A model generated the notes under the pieces. The model was not told the origin of the DNA. It saw only the letters and a program-made list of their open reading frames with translations, and did not search any database. Below, piece by piece: positions 1-13,164 of a DNA stretch of 64,000 nucleotides. The translations under genes were made by a program, and so were the position numbers. Every line of letters begins with the position of its first letter. The stretch's first letter is position 1. Source of the DNA: Obelidium mucronatum (Eukaryota > Chytridiomycota > Chytridiomycetes > Chytridiales > Chytriomycetaceae). The stretch lies in assembly GCA_025765595.1 (NCBI GenBank), contig JAIVFH010000009.1, positions 434,001 to 498,000 of the forward strand, given 5' to 3'.

Positions 1-1170
1 CCAACTATTATATCACCGGCCATGGACCCCAACTTTGTCTTTGCCGAAATATTTGAGCCAACACTCAAGTTCATTCAAGGCGCTCTTCGTCAATACATTG
101 ACAATTCATACGACGCCGTGGGCGTACTCCTTTGTATTCGACTCAACACTTTTCATTTGAGGATGATGCAAAAGAGACGTATCCCCTGTTTGGAGAACTA
201 CATGAATTTACTCAACATTTTGTTGTGGCCTCGGTTCCAAGCAATCATTGATTTGCATATCGAGAGTCTGAGGAAAATTGGAAAGGTTTCTGTGACTAAG
301 GATTGTCATCCTCACTTCGTTGAGTTTTTTTTCTTCATCAAATTCTCGTTAATATTTTCAGCATTTTGACGGTTTTCATTTTTTGGGGTGAGATATTTCA
401 GATTACACGCAGATATGCGGAATTCGCGGCATCGGTTCTTGCTCTCAATGATGGATTTGATGATGCTCTTCTTTTAAACAGTCTGATTCGCTTACGAGTT
501 GAGTTATTGTTTCGATAGCCCCTTTCTCTGCGATAAAAGCCAACACTTAAACTCTGCAGAACGAAGTGGAATCGCTTCTGTTTCGGATGAGTGAAGAAGT
601 TCCTGACAGAACCGATAAACTTATCCTTTGGATCAACAACCACGACCTTGTTCACTCAATTCTTGGAGAATATAACATGCCTTGTTTTGACGAAGAGAAG
701 CAGTATTTTGCAAACAGTTTGGAATCAAAAACTGGAGAATATGTGGAAGAAGAATTGAAAAAGAAGGCTGGGTTTGGCTTTTTGATGGAGTTTGTGGATC
801 GAGCCGAGTTGGAGAAAAATTTGGATACGCTGGATACTGGTAAGACACCTGAGTTGCATTCCAGGTTTTATTCTTTCCCTTTTATTCACGTTCCAACTTA
901 TATACAGGCCGCTTCGAATCTGTGGCCTCCCAATTCAACAACTCCTGGAAGCAAGGCATTACAGACTTGAACGCATCTATTTTGCAGTCATTCCCAAACT
1001 TTCAAAACGGAGCACGAATCTTGCATGCCGGATTCACGCTTCTTCTTTTATTTTACAAGCGTTTCTTGAATTTGTTTGAGAAACGGTTTGTTGGGAAGGG
1101 CAGGAAGGTTCATCCCGTTGGATTGCAAGCAGTCCTGTTTGAAATCAAAAAGAATCAGCCAAACTTTTAA
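1..1170 (+). CDS. VPS52: VPS52-like subunit of the GARP/EARP tethering complex, 5' end outside window
   Basis: C-terminal part of a Vps52/Sac2 family protein. Vps52 is a core subunit of the GARP and EARP complexes, which tether endosome-derived vesicles at the trans-Golgi and recycling endosomes. The translation shows the family's IFEP, NSYDAVGVLLCIRL and MQKRRIP stretches, then ITRRYAEF, WINNHDL and finally KKNQPNF, which is the usual C-terminus of the family. Four exons are visible: up to about 318, 402-497, 561-839 and 908-1170, all with GT-AG introns of about 60-85 bases; the first two introns begin GTTGAG. The N-terminal half lies upstream of base 1. A polyadenylation-like AATAAA lies about 50 bases after the stop. 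Confidence 0.9.
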
Positions 1171-1274
1171 AGGAGGGTGCGTCTGTGTGTGACACTTTTT
1201 AGCACTTAAGTTTCCATCAAATAAAAAATTACACCAATCGGATTTTCAATCCCATTGTTTTCAAAAAAAAAAGT

Positions 1275-1700
1275 ATGACCTTCCTTGCATTATTCTTGCT
1301 TCTTGCGTCAACTGTACCATGCGAATGTCGTCCCAACACGAATCCAGATCCCGTCGTGAACCCCCAAAAAGCTCCAATACCAGTCCTGATTCCAGCCACT
1401 GCCACGCTACCTGTGAATAATAATCCTCCCGCCCAGCTTGTAACACCGACGTTCCGAATTCTGCATCCTCAAAAACCAGTTTATGTATCAGCAAGAGCTG
1501 TGGCTCAGTTTCCAACAGAATCGGAGCATCTACCCCCCAGTCATCTATTTGGAGCGAAAGGTGTGCGGGGTGGTGGCGGCAGTAATAGTCGCGTTCGCCG
1601 CAATCCGAGGTCTATGCCTTTGGCAAATGAAAGAGAATCCAAATGGTTTCGCGATGCGGGGTTGAGTGTTGAAATGGAAGCAATTTTGAAGGGGGAATAA
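1275..1700 (+). CDS. Small hypothetical protein with a possible signal peptide; reading frame uncertain
   Basis: An open frame of 141 codons starts MTFLALFLLLASTVPCECR, a plausible secretion signal, followed by a proline-rich stretch without a recognisable domain. A second forward frame (about 1483-1665) overlaps it and encodes a hydrophobic helix around VCGVVAAVIVAFAAI followed by a positively charged tail, which looks more like a small single-pass membrane protein. With single-base indels common in this window, the two frames could belong to one gene, or one of them is chance. No family recognised. It lies 105 bases after VPS52 on the same strand. Confidence 0.3.
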   Translation: MTFLALFLLLASTVPCECRPNTNPDPVVNPQKAPIPVLIPATATLPVNNNPPAQLVTPTFRILHPQKPVYVSARAVAQFPTESEHLPPSHLFGAKGVRGGGGSNSRVRRNPRSMPLANERESKWFRDAGLSVEMEAILKGE

Positions 1701-1835
1701 TGATCTCGCGAATAAATTTGGGACTCAAGCATCTGAAATTGTTAAATATTGTATTGGAATCATTTTTGAAAATTGCCTTTTGTCATGTGACACGATTTTT
1801 CCCTTCATTAAAACGAGTTTAAAAAAAGGCCAATT

Positions 1836-2297
1836 TTGCCCAAATTTGCCGCAAAAGAAAACATGACAGACGTCAAAGAATGCATCCATTTGTCGGAAGA
1901 TCAAGACATGGACCGCGTTCCCTCCACTCTTCCATCTCTTATTCAAGTTGCAGCAAGTGGGACATGCACACCTTTGTTGACGGCCCCAGAGGTGCCAATG
2001 GATCCTATTCTCTTTCGGGAAACTCTTCAAAACGCTTTCAACAAAAGCAAGAGCTATTCCTCTGAGATGTCCGTTACTTCTAGAACCAAGAGTATGCTCT
2101 TTACAATGCCTTGTGTTATTCCAACGCCACCGCCAACAGCAGCATCATTGGCAGCAACAAGTAAAGGAGGTAACGGAGTGTTACATAGTAGGGATCCAGG
2201 AGTTGCCATGATGAGAGATGGGTGGATGGTATCTAGCTTTCCAACTTGGTTACCAAAAGATAGTTTGGCATTGAAAGACGCTGAGTCAGAGGACTGA
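1836..2297 (+). CDS. Hypothetical protein, about 145-153 residues
   Basis: An uninterrupted frame with two possible starts, at 1836 (MPKFAAKENM) and at the next Met at 1863 (MTDVKECIHL). The product is soluble, rich in Ser, Thr and Pro, with an acidic end (LKDAESED). I see no signal peptide, membrane helix or known motif. An AATAAAG-like polyadenylation signal follows about 60 bases after the stop, and the gene converges on the large cyclase gene on the other strand. Function unknown. Confidence 0.45.
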   Translation: MPKFAAKENMTDVKECIHLSEDQDMDRVPSTLPSLIQVAASGTCTPLLTAPEVPMDPILFRETLQNAFNKSKSYSSEMSVTSRTKSMLFTMPCVIPTPPPTAASLAATSKGGNGVLHSRDPGVAMMRDGWMVSSFPTWLPKDSLALKDAESED

Positions 2298-2410
2298 ACG
2301 AATCCATATCCTAGATCCAAAAATCAAGAGAAACAGATTGTCAATGCATTAGTGAAATAAAGTTTGGAAAACAATATCAATTTGAGCAGTGATAATTCTA
2401 TAATCATGAT

Positions 2411-5400
2411 CTATTTATTCTCTGAGAAGACCCAATTTCGAGCTCCGTCAAACAGGATTAGCTCCCATTTTAAGCCTTCTGTTTCTAGACTTGTTCGAAT
2501 CTCTTTACCTTCGGAATCCCACAATTCAAAGTTTTTGCTGTTGCGCTTTTGAGTATCGGCAATCAGGCCCACTCCTTTCACTTGCCAAATTTTTGATTTC
2601 ACTATCATAAGATGCCGATCAGGTGCCAAGTTTGGCGGTATGGTTTTAACGTATTTTTTGGCATCCAACACAAATTTGCCATGTCGTCCATTACAAAGAC
2701 CGATCACAGCCTTGCTTAACTGTCGGTGGAAAGGCCAAATAGGAAACTCTGGAAATACAATCATTTTGGACAGGAATTTCAAGAGCCTCGCAATCGTAAC
2801 TTTGATTTCAGAAAATTCTTGACTCTTGACCCATGAAGCTTCTTTGTAAGTCTCAATCAATAGCTCGGAAATTATTGTGTTCAGAAGAAATGCCGCGCTT
2901 GAAAGAAATACGCGCAACGTAATCTTTGAAATACACCAAAATATGTTGTTGAGATGACTCAGCATATGGACTGATACCGTCCCCGTTCGTATTGTTTCGC
3001 AAATGCTGATATGAAACAAATAGAGGTATCCTGCGAGTAAATTGTTTTTCTCACACCCTTGGACTTTGTCGAAATCAAGACAAGAATAGTATTCGCGATA
3101 GATTGCAATCGCTTGATCGTATAAATCCAATTGGCACAATGCAGCAGCAACTGCAATTCGAGCGTCAGCTAGAGTATATGGATCGCGAGCGTTGGCGTAA
3201 AGTTCACTCGTAGTTTCCCACTGCTCCACCATTTCTTGAAATTCGCCACAATAGTAAAGAGAGTGTTGTCGATTCCGCGCAATATAAAATGCTTTCTCCG
3301 AGTATCCATGGCCATAAGCAACCAGGACGCCATGTGCTTTGATTTGGCACGAGCCCGCATACGTGTGGTGTCCATACAGTTGATGAGTGTACGATGATGA
3401 TTCGAGCACAACTGCATAATCCTCTGCTTCAGCAGGTGACATGCTTTCTTCCATGATGGGATTTGCTTCAATTTTTGCCAAATAATCATCGGACTGTTTT
3501 GAAGCTTCCTCGCTTAGGTTCAAGAAACCCATAAACGCAGATCCAATGGCAAGAGCAGAAGAATACGTTGCGATTCTCAAATCAGTGTTTCCTTTTTTCA
3601 ATGGAGCAATTAAGTCTATTAAAATAAGCAAGAAAACTTCAGGGCCTGGATTATAATGTTGGTGGGCAGACACCGTCATATACAAGATGTCTCGGATTTC
3701 AGTAAGCATTTCGTTTTCAATGTCTCCAGTCGCTGCGTCTATTTTCAAGTTTTGCGCGTTCGGATACACATTTTTGTAGAAATGCTGTAGCTCCTGCATG
3801 AATTTCTCTCGCTCGAGTTTTATGACTCTTCGTGCCACACCGCTAAGTTTGAAGATATTTGACAGTATGCCAAATAGCCCCGGAGAGTAAATGCTCTTTT
3901 TGCAGCCCAATATTCTGAGAGCCTCCCTGCTAAGATTAATGCATTTGGCATATTCTCTGAAAAAAAAGTGGTCAATTCAACCACCCCAAACCCTTCCGAA
4001 ATTTACCTTTTTTCGAAGAAAATTTGAATCAAAAGGCGTATTTCCTTAATTTTGACAAGAATATTCAATTCGGCCGTTGGATGAGTAGGCAAAGAACTGA
4101 ACATATTGTAGTATTCCAATGCTTCAACTACTCGTCTTTTCTCAGCAGCTTCTATAAAAGCTTGGTATAATTGAATTGCTTTTGTTGTTTCGTGACCCGA
4201 AACTTCCATGAGGTGACAAATCAACAATTGGCGAAGTCCTTCTTTCTCATTATAATCCAGGGCGGGATTTGTCAATCGTTCCTCATATATAGTAGCAAAT
4301 AACTCATGAATTTTCTCTCGCTTGGCAGGCACCATAGTAGCAAGAACGCCCTGCTGAATCAAGTAGTGACTGAACGACAAGATTCCCTCATTGTTCGTAT
4401 TTTTCAAGAATTTGTACTTATCACATGCTGTAATGATGTTCAAAATCAATTCCAGCGAAGGTGGAGTATCTCCGACTGACTCTTCACATTGAGATAATGT
4501 TAAAACTTCAGATATGTCTTCTAAAGCAAAGTATTGCCCGCTAATTGCTGCCACCCTTAAAATTGATTTCATTTGTAAAGGAAGTTTGTCGAATCTAAAA
4601 AAGGTTTCCATCAGTGTTTCATATTCATTCTCGGAGTGAAATGCACGTACTGCGCTATAACAACACCGGACAGTCCTGAGGGCCCGCTGCTAATTCGAGC
4701 ACTTGTAATTTTAATATTCAGCACTCCTTCAATTACTTGCAGCATATCTTCTTCGATCCAAGAACTAATAACAACACTCGCAACGAGTGGACTCCCTTGG
4801 CTTCTTTTTTGGATTGTTTGAATTAAATCTTTCGAAATGGTGGCAAATGTCAAACTCGTAATATTGCTTTTCAGCAGCGATTCTAGTCCCTGATCAGTCA
4901 AAGGCTGTAAGTTAATCAAATTCACATTTGTGGCAGATATTTGCTGAAAATATTCTTGCATTGAAAGTCTCCACTCCTTGAAAACGATTAACCAGCTGAT
5001 TGATCTTTTTACTGCAAAAAATTTACCTCTACTGGTCTGGATCCAATGAGAAAGCACAACTTTGGGCAGTGTTGGATAATTCCAAGTGTCAGCTGTAGCG
5101 AGTATGAGTCACACCATTGAACATCATCCAAAACAATCGAAAGCTTCAATCCAGCGTCGCAGCAGGCATTAAAGATATTTGCGAGTACGAATGTCAGTTT
5201 TGTAATAACATCATTTATGTCGGGCTTCTCTGCTATTTCGATAATTCCTGGAATGACACTCAAGGTAATCAGATGGAAGGAAGGTAGTTCAATAGCGCGA
5301 AAAAGTTCTAGTAGTAGTGCCGAATGAGGATTGTCACGCAATTTGGAACCGGAACTTTGGATTGACAACAATGATGTGTGAGACTTGCCCAGAGATCCCG

Positions 5401-7517
5401 GTGGGGCAAGTCCCGATGCCGACTCAAGGATAGAGCTACTATTGGGTAAATTTCGCAAGCGGTATTTTAGGGCCCCTCTCCTGTCCGAACGCCTTCGGTG
5501 CATAAATGTGGACAGCACTGATGAATCGATTTGATCCAGAAAGCTAAGAAGTATTTGGCTCCAAACAAATAAACAGCTTTCTTTTTTATGTTCTTGAGCT
5601 ATTCCTGTGCTGAAGAAATTGATGTTAGTGTCGCATGGAGCACGTAGATCCAATTCACCAAAGGATTTCAGAATTCAAGGCTTTGGCCTCAAACCAGCTT
5701 ATAAGCTGAGACTTCCCAATCCCACTTGGTCCAACAATCATTGTATTTTGACATATATTTGACGCTTCTATCTTTTTTCCGTTGCGCCAAACTTCTAACG
5801 CGGATTGCAAGATTACGATCTCCTCTTCTCTTCCCGCTATTGGCACAGCAGGCTGCAAAGACTTACGCGGCATAGTTCGATTTAGCCGTGAAATAACTGG
5901 ATAAACTTTAACTGGATGTGGGCTACCTGTGAATGGTCTTAGTCATCCAGCTCAAGAATTTCATCATCACATCACCTTTGAGAGACAATACAGGTACATT
6001 CAAGTCAAAGCTCGCAATATCGGTGACTTTCAAGTAAGTTTCCTCGTCGCATATAATTCTCCCATGACATATATCCAAACTCATCAATCGGGCAGCAGTA
6101 TTCACCGCCACGCCTAGCACTGTACTATCGCATCTCTCAGCGCATCCAACAATTCCGGAAAATACAACACCGGTTGTGACTCCAATAGCAAAGCCCGATC
6201 CAAGAACCTTTGTCAGGCCATTGGCTATATCAATTGCTGCTTGAACAGCCAGCTCACATTCACCCTTTTCAGTGAGACAAGCCATTGAGACCCCAAACAA
6301 GCAAAGCAGTGAGAGACTTGTCGTCGCAATTAAATTGGCGGATGCAGCCTTCATATGATTGAATGGCACGCACAATGATGCTCATTGAAGAATTTAACTT
6401 CTTCAAGTTTTCCGGTTGAGCTACTGATTCTGAATGAAAATCGGTAAATTTGATAAATACAACAGATACAGCGCGTAGCTGATCAAGTTCGGGTAGATGT
6501 TGATGCATCGTCGATGACAGGACAGATTTGGATATTGAATCATCCATATAAGAAGCCGACAAGCCAAAGTTATAGTCATTTGCCGGCAAGTTCTTTTCCA
6601 GTTTAGTTCCAGATCGCGGTCTTTTGGACCCCTTTAACAAATACGTTGAAAGTTGCTTTTGGAATTCCAAAAGTGCATCCGGCTCTCCAAGACAGAAGCA
6701 ATCCGATGTAAGCATTTTGCCCTTCAATTGCAAATGCGCTTTTAAGAATATACTGAAACGCCTTATTGAACACCATTTCTCCCTGCTTTCCCATATTCAA
6801 ACACTCGCCCGCAATCAAAAGCGCGTTTCCCGCAATAAAATACTCCCGTCTTCCATACTGCAGTGATTGATGGTTTAAATTGCTTCCTCTCCTCACCGAG
6901 GACAAGCCGTTGGATGCGTCGGCATTGTTTGTTCCGATGTGTATATGGTCGACAGATCCCAATCCCAGCCCAATGTGAATTTTAAGCGCCCGCTTTTCGT
7001 TATTATGTCCAATCTCAACATAGTAATTTTGAAAATGGAGCAGCAATTCCAGACAGCAACACATTACATTGGCACATAGAGTGTTTCTTCCAGAGAAGTC
7101 ATCCTGATTCTCCTCTTGCTCTTCTTCTTCTCCACCCTCTTCCGACTCTTGATCAGCTTGGAATCCACGACGCAATTACAGCGTCTCCGGCCAGTTTTAC
7201 TATGGATCCTTCGTATTTATGCACTACTTGGATAATGATAGCCATGGGCGGGTTGATGATGTCCTTGATTTTACCACCTGCATCGTTTCCTAAAACAGCC
7301 TCAAGTTCACTTGATAGCTTCGAATAGCCTGCATAGCGTGTTATCGTGCAATCAATCAAATGAACGAAGCTACAACATGTTTACCCGAGATATCGATTAT
7401 TCCAACTAACGCAAAACTATCGTAGAAAGAACGCGGCAGTGAAAAAGCAGCTTTCGCCTTGTGGTCGATGAGGTTGCGAACGTGTTGGGGAAGCAGGCTG
7501 ATTGGGAGTGAGAGCAT
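2411..7517 (-). CDS. Soluble adenylyl cyclase, ADCY10 type (two class III cyclase domains plus ATPase/TPR-like region)
   Basis: Multi-exon gene for a protein of roughly 1500 residues that follows the layout of animal ADCY10. It would make cAMP from ATP in cytosol, nucleus or flagellum. Start at 7517 (MLSLPISLLPQHV). The first cyclase domain has IIDISG and KLAGDAVIASW, giving both metal-binding Asp residues and the Lys that binds bicarbonate in mammals. The second has CDDKSLT, DSTVLG and VNTAARLM, matching the adenine-selecting Lys and Thr and the Asn/Arg pair that stabilises the transition state. Then come a P-loop GPSGIGKS, an LDDVQWCD Walker B-like segment and a long helical region ending near 2411. 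By eye, the second mammalian bicarbonate residue (Arg in DDVRLAQ) is not conserved. Exon borders are approximate. Confidence 0.88.
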
Positions 7518-7719
7518 TTATTCACACACAATGGCGGAAAACATTCTTGATTACAGATTGACTGGATTGATGATTGATTAGATCAAAATCTCCTTCAACA
7601 TCTACATAAAAGAAAGCCAGATTCCGGCGAAGTTCTCTTGTCTGTTTTCTCGTGTAGTCTTTTATAAAATGTATATTAGAACCAAAACAAAATCAGCACA
7701 GTTCCAACAACCGTCCGTC

Positions 7720-10700
7720 TCAAGCATTCAAAAGAGCTGTAACTGCTGCCTCAAATGCCGGAATAAAGTGAGTAGACAGCGACTTGCTTGACACCATGCA
7801 GTAGGCAAACTGCAAGTCAAATTTGATCTCAGACAATATCGTCACCCCATTCACCAGCTTGACATGAGTGTAAAACACATGCTAGCGATTTTTTTGTAAG
7901 AAAGCAACCAACTGAAAAACCTGTCAAAACTAGACTTACATTTGGATCGATCGACCTTTGAGCAATCGTGAAAATGTTGTTCAAAAACAATTTGTTCTTG
8001 ATATCATCCACGGATCCATATCGTGCCAATACTTGAAAGTTTGTAACACTTTCAGTGGATGGTGGTAGCTCGGTTCCCCAAGATCGTAACCAAGAATCCG
8101 CTTCAACAGAACTGTTTTCCAGAAACAAAATGTGGAGCGGGATAGACGCTTGGAAGTACAGAATTCCAACACTGCATTTAACGGCAACCTGAAGGTCTAT
8201 GCGAAAAACATTTCAACACACACACAACCTACCAGCCCATTACAAAAAAAAGAAGGACTCAACTATTTACAGGATTCGAAACCTGCGCAGCAGCACCATC
8301 CACTTTAACACCGACCGCCTTCATCGAGCTCTGCCCCGCGAAAATCGGCGCAGCCGTCAAAGGCTCGGCAGGACTCAACCCAAACGTGTTACGGTTAAAC
8401 AAGATGGCAAAATCACTGAGCGGTTGCATGCTTCCTTTGTTTGAAAGAACCAGCTCCATATAAATTCGACCAACACGACGACTGAAGGTTCCCATGATTT
8501 CTAAACCCTTTCCGGCTTGAACGTCCAAATAGAGAGATTGAGGAGGGACGTATCCAAGCGCTGGCGGTGGGGATCCAATGGCGACAACAGGTGATAATGG
8601 TGTTCCAAGATTTGATTGAAGCAACATTGTGTTTAAAGGTGCAGTGGCAGGAGTGGGCATCATCGGATTGGAGGCTCCTCCTCCCAATGATCCCAAATTT
8701 GTGCCCAATGGAGCGATAGAAGATTGCATACTTCCATACTGCTGAGCAACAGGTGCAACAGGCTGTGGCAACGGTGGAGCAATAGCGACTGCTTGTTTAG
8801 AGGGGCCAAACGGATCCAACTCAACAAGACCTCCCGAAATTCCCGCCACATTCTGAGTAGTGGAGCTACCTCGTCCAAAAATGGGCCCAGTAGATGGCTG
8901 CGTTGCGAATCCTTGATTAAGGTTTGCATTCTGGTTATTGTTGTTTCCAAAGGGAGAGTTGGGGTTGTTCAAATTCAGACTTCCAAGCATAGCAAGCGCG
9001 TCAACAGATGGTTGTGGTGCGGGCGCTGGAGCCGGGGTTGATGATAGAGAGTTCAAGAACATGTCAAACTGTTTGGAGTCAATTGGTGCCACATCAACAG
9101 CAGGGGATGTTACAATCTCTGCTTCGTCGTCGACATCTTCATCATCGTCACCACCAAAGCTGTTCATTCCGTAAGCATATGGATTGACCGCGACAGGTTT
9201 TGGTTCATCCCCAAAGAGACCATCGCTGCTTGGCATCTTGTTTTGTGCACTGAAAAAAAGGCATCACAATCAGTTTCCAGCTTGGAACAAATAAGGCGAC
9301 TTACAAAACATCTCCATCCAAATGCCTTCCATAAGCTGAAAAATCACGAAAAACGAAAGCAGCAGATGGCTCCACCTTCTTCTGCCTTAACCCACCAATA
9401 AAAGTTTGAGGCGTCTTGTGGTAAATAGAGGCCAAAGTTGAAATGTGCAAAAACAGTTCTTCCAGCGTCTGTGTTGGCAAATTCTCCATCTCGGCAGAAA
9501 TAGGCGCGGAATCACCAAATACAATGGCTTTTGCCGCTACAGGATCTGTGGACAAAAGACGCCAGTAAATGAATCCTCTATCGCGTAAATCAGGGTTATC
9601 AACGTCTTCGGTACTCCATTTTAAGATTTTTGGAATCAGCTCTTGTCCTTTTGTTGGTCGTTTGATGAAGAGTTTCACAACGGCAGTGAGGAGAGATAAC
9701 TGCACGTTGGGGGTTTCGTCTTTGAATCCATCCATAAAATGGTCCAAAAGCTCGTCCGCGTTTTCAATTCTGTCAGAGTAGTGACCGATAATCCAAATCA
9801 TGGACGCTTTGGCTTCTGATTCGTCCAAGCTATCTAAATTTTCGCAGAGAGTAGTGATAATTCCTTCGTACTTGTTTGGATATCTGCGGAAAATATCCTG
9901 CAAATCCAAAACGATAAACATAAAAAAGCCAAACAGAAAATACTGTAAGAAAAAATAAGCAAACCTTGATGACAATAATACTTTCTTGAACCACATAGTT
10001 GACTTTTGTTTTGATTAAATCAACAAGTGTACGAACGCATCGATCCGCAGATGACTCAATCTTGATGGCGCATTTCCCAATAGCTCGAATGGATTTTCTC
10101 ACAAAGTCAACATCAATCTCTGTGGCATATCTGAAAAGAAGTTTGACCACGTTAGACTCACACTGCAGAAAAAATAAATACAACACAAAACTCAACTCCT
10201 TCAGCTCCGGCAATACTTGCTCGATATTTTCGTCATTTACCAAACGAAACATAATTTCCAATTTGGCAATTTTGACATAGATTGGGTCATTGTATTTACA
10301 GAAAAATACTTTGATTTCATTCTTAAGGAAATCAGGCTTCCGCTGGAGAATCAATTGAATGTTTCGAAGGGCCACGTATTGAACTTCAGGTCCATTATGA
10401 AGAAGAGTGACTAAAATAATCCGTAACGAGTTTTTAGATTCTTTGCGAGAGAAATTGACAAAACACTACAGCAATTACCCAAGGGAGAACCAATACGCTT
10501 AAAAAAGGAGTTGACAATCTCGTCTTTCAAAATATAGTTTGTCATGTACAACACAACACGAATTGCAGACAATACAACTGCAGAGTTTGCATGCTGAAGC
10601 CGTGGCATGACACGCTCGGCAATCATTTCGGCGTCAGCGTGGTCTTGGGGAACAAAGTAAAGAAGCGCCTCAAGTATGTACACTTGGCCCCATCTTCGCA

Positions 10701-11626
10701 AGAAAAGAAAACACAGTCAGCCTATCTCTTTGCTTCTTTCATAATCTAAATGAATACTCAACTCAGAACATTCATTCAACGCGGTCAACAATTTGCTTGA
10801 CAAAGTAAAGTCCATTCGCATATCAAACTCTGGGGTCTTTTCGGCAATCTCCGTGAGAGCAGCAACAGCATTTGCAACGACCTGAAGTCAACACCTCAAC
10901 GAGTTAGAGTAAACCAGTTCCCTATATTTGTATCTTCTTACCATAGAGTTCTCATTGTTGAGTAGCTGGCGCAGCTTTTCAATCAACCCAACTCTTTCTA
11001 CAACCCCTCGATCGTGAGTGTACAGTTTGACGACGCTGATGGCAGCAGTTTTTGCAACGTAGGCGTCTTTATCGACAAGACATTTCAACAGTGCCGTAGA
11101 AAGGGCTTCAATCAGTTTGTCCACTTGCATGTATCCCATAGTTCGAAGAGCCAATGCACGAATCAAGGGATTCGGGTCAACAAGATCTCTCTGCGATTTT
11201 GAGATGGAGCAGAGGTGAGATCCAGTTGGCAATAAAATACGCCTCCCCTAAAAAGACCCCCCATCCCAAGAGGATGAAACCCTATTTTTTGTAGTACCTC
11301 GAATGCTGAGATGGTGAGTTTCGCAAGATCTGGCTTTGCTCGAGCGTAGGACACAATATAGAGGTACGCCATCTTCTTGACCTCAAGCATTGGAGCCTGC
11401 ATAACTGCAACGACATCGGCAAATAGAGGACTCATATCATTTCCCATCGTCATATTGGCGACGATCTAGTTTGGGTTAGTTAAGGTTTTTGTGCGCTTCC
11501 ACTCAAACATACCTTCTTGAGTACAATCCGCTTCTTTGTATGCTTCGTGTCTCTCTTGTCTGCTGCCGCCAACTCTTCGCGCAGCTCTTGGACTTTTCCT
11601 TTCGCAAAGAACTTGGCGTCTGCCAT
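7720..11626 (-). CDS. AP-1/AP-2 complex beta-adaptin
   Basis: Large beta subunit of a clathrin adaptor (fungal Apl2 type, or a shared AP-1/AP-2 beta). It builds clathrin coats on trans-Golgi, endosomes or plasma membrane. Start at 11626 ([19 protein letters not shown]), followed by the canonical trunk with [31 protein letters not shown] and [14 protein letters not shown] proline/glycine/asparagine-rich hinge follows (about 9240-8600), containing a possible clathrin-box-like LVELDPF. The ear contains [14 protein letters not shown] and ends [15 protein letters not shown] at 7720. About ten exons on the minus strand. The length and domain order are those of a complete beta-adaptin. AP-1 versus AP-2 cannot be settled from this sequence alone. 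Confidence 0.92.
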
Positions 11627-11685
11627 CTTTTATAAAAAGTTCTGTTTTATTTATTTAATTAAAATTATTTTATTTTCAAGACCCT

Positions 11686-13164
11686 CTACTGGAATGCTTG
11701 TAGCCCAGTGATTCCCCTTCCCAAAATCATCGCATGAACATCATGAGTACCTTCATACGTATTCACAGCTTCCAAGTTCATCACATGGCGAATAATATGG
11801 TACTCATCCTGAATCCCGTTACCACCCAAAATATCTCTCATTTCTCGCGCAATTGCAAGACTCTTTCCACAATTGTTTCGCTTTACCAGCGAAACCATTT
11901 CAGGCGCAAGTTTGGGGGCACCCTCCGCATCCTTGAGTCTACCCACTTGGAGAGACGCGTGCAACCCGAGAGTGATTTCAGTCACAGCATCAGCGAGTTT
12001 CTTTTGGATCAATTGGAAGCGAGCGAGGGGTCCTCCGAACTGGATACGTTCAAGGGCGTAGGATCTGGCCTGTGTCACACATGCTTCGGCTGCTCCAAGG
12101 ACTCCCCAACTGATTCCGTAACGGGCATTGTTGAGACATCCAAATGGTCCTTTGAGTCCTTGGACATTTGGGAGAATGTTTTCGGCTGGTACATGGACGT
12201 CGTCCATCACTATTTGACCAGTGATGGAAGCGCGAAGAGAGAACTTTCCCTCAATTTTTGGCGCAGTAAGGCCCTTCATCCCCTGTTGTTTACAGAATCA
12301 ATTAAGTTGTGAAAAGGCAATCTCCCACAGGATTCATACCTTCTCAAGTATAATCCTCGAATGACTCCATCCAATTTGGCCCAGACGATAAACACATCAG
12401 CAATAGGACTGTTTGTAATCCATGTTTTGCTTCCATTTAAAATGTATCCATCGCTGGTCTTCTTGGCATTGCTTTCCATGCTACCTGGATCAGAACCATG
12501 GTTTGGTTCAGTGAGACCAAAACAACCAATCAATTTTCCAGTAGCTGATGTTTCACGAAAGTTAGAACATTTGTAACCTGTTTTTGCACAAAAAATAGGT
12601 ACCCAAGTCTGGCAAGTACTTTTCGCGTTGGGCTTCAGACCCGTAGGCATAGATTGGGTACATCACGAGGGAAGACTGGACAGACATGGCACTGCGGTAT
12701 CCAGAGTCTACGCGTTCAACCTCGCGGGCAATAAGACCATATGCAACCGAGGAAACTCCAGCACATCCGTATCCGTCCAGAGTGGCGCCGAGCATTCCAA
12801 GTTCTCCCATTTCCGACATGATTTCTTTGTGGAAGACTGTGTGTCCATGTATCATCAGTATCATATACATGACTCAGACCAGACTTACTCTCGTGTCTGT
12901 TTGCCTCAATGACTCTTGGGAGCAGCTTGTTTTGGCAGTATTGTCTTGCAGAGTCGCGCACAATGACTTCTTCTTCGGTCAGTTGGCTTTCGAGGTTCAA
13001 CGCATCGGTCCAGTCAAAGGCGGCAAACTTGGCGGGAGCCTTTGCAGTGGCCAGCGTGCGGATGGAAGTGCGGGTGAGCGGCTTGAGCGCTGTCCGCCAG
13101 TCAGAAAGCGCCGAGAAACACTGCAGAGCAACGCACCTAGTGTTCGGTACAGAGACAGCGACAT
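11686..13164 (-). CDS. GCDH: Glutaryl-CoA dehydrogenase, mitochondrial
   Basis: FAD enzyme of the acyl-CoA dehydrogenase family that converts glutaryl-CoA to crotonyl-CoA in lysine and tryptophan breakdown. Family hallmarks are [26 protein letters not shown] (substrate-binding Arg), [35 protein letters not shown] and the catalytic Glu in NTYEGTHD near the C-terminus. I place the start at 13164: a 28-base first exon (MSLSLYRTL) joined over a 47-base GTGCGT...ACAG intron gives a basic, hydroxylated mitochondrial presequence running into KFAAFDW. Near 12355 the frame breaks just before the conserved LEKGMKGL; one base seems to be missing there. Short introns interrupt the gene. It is divergent from BMS1 across a 400-base gap. 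Confidence 0.92.

Noticed and set aside
1261..1515. Minus-strand open frame opposite the small gene at 1.3 kb
   Set aside because: No signal, domain or neighbour support; the + frames look better, though they too are weak.
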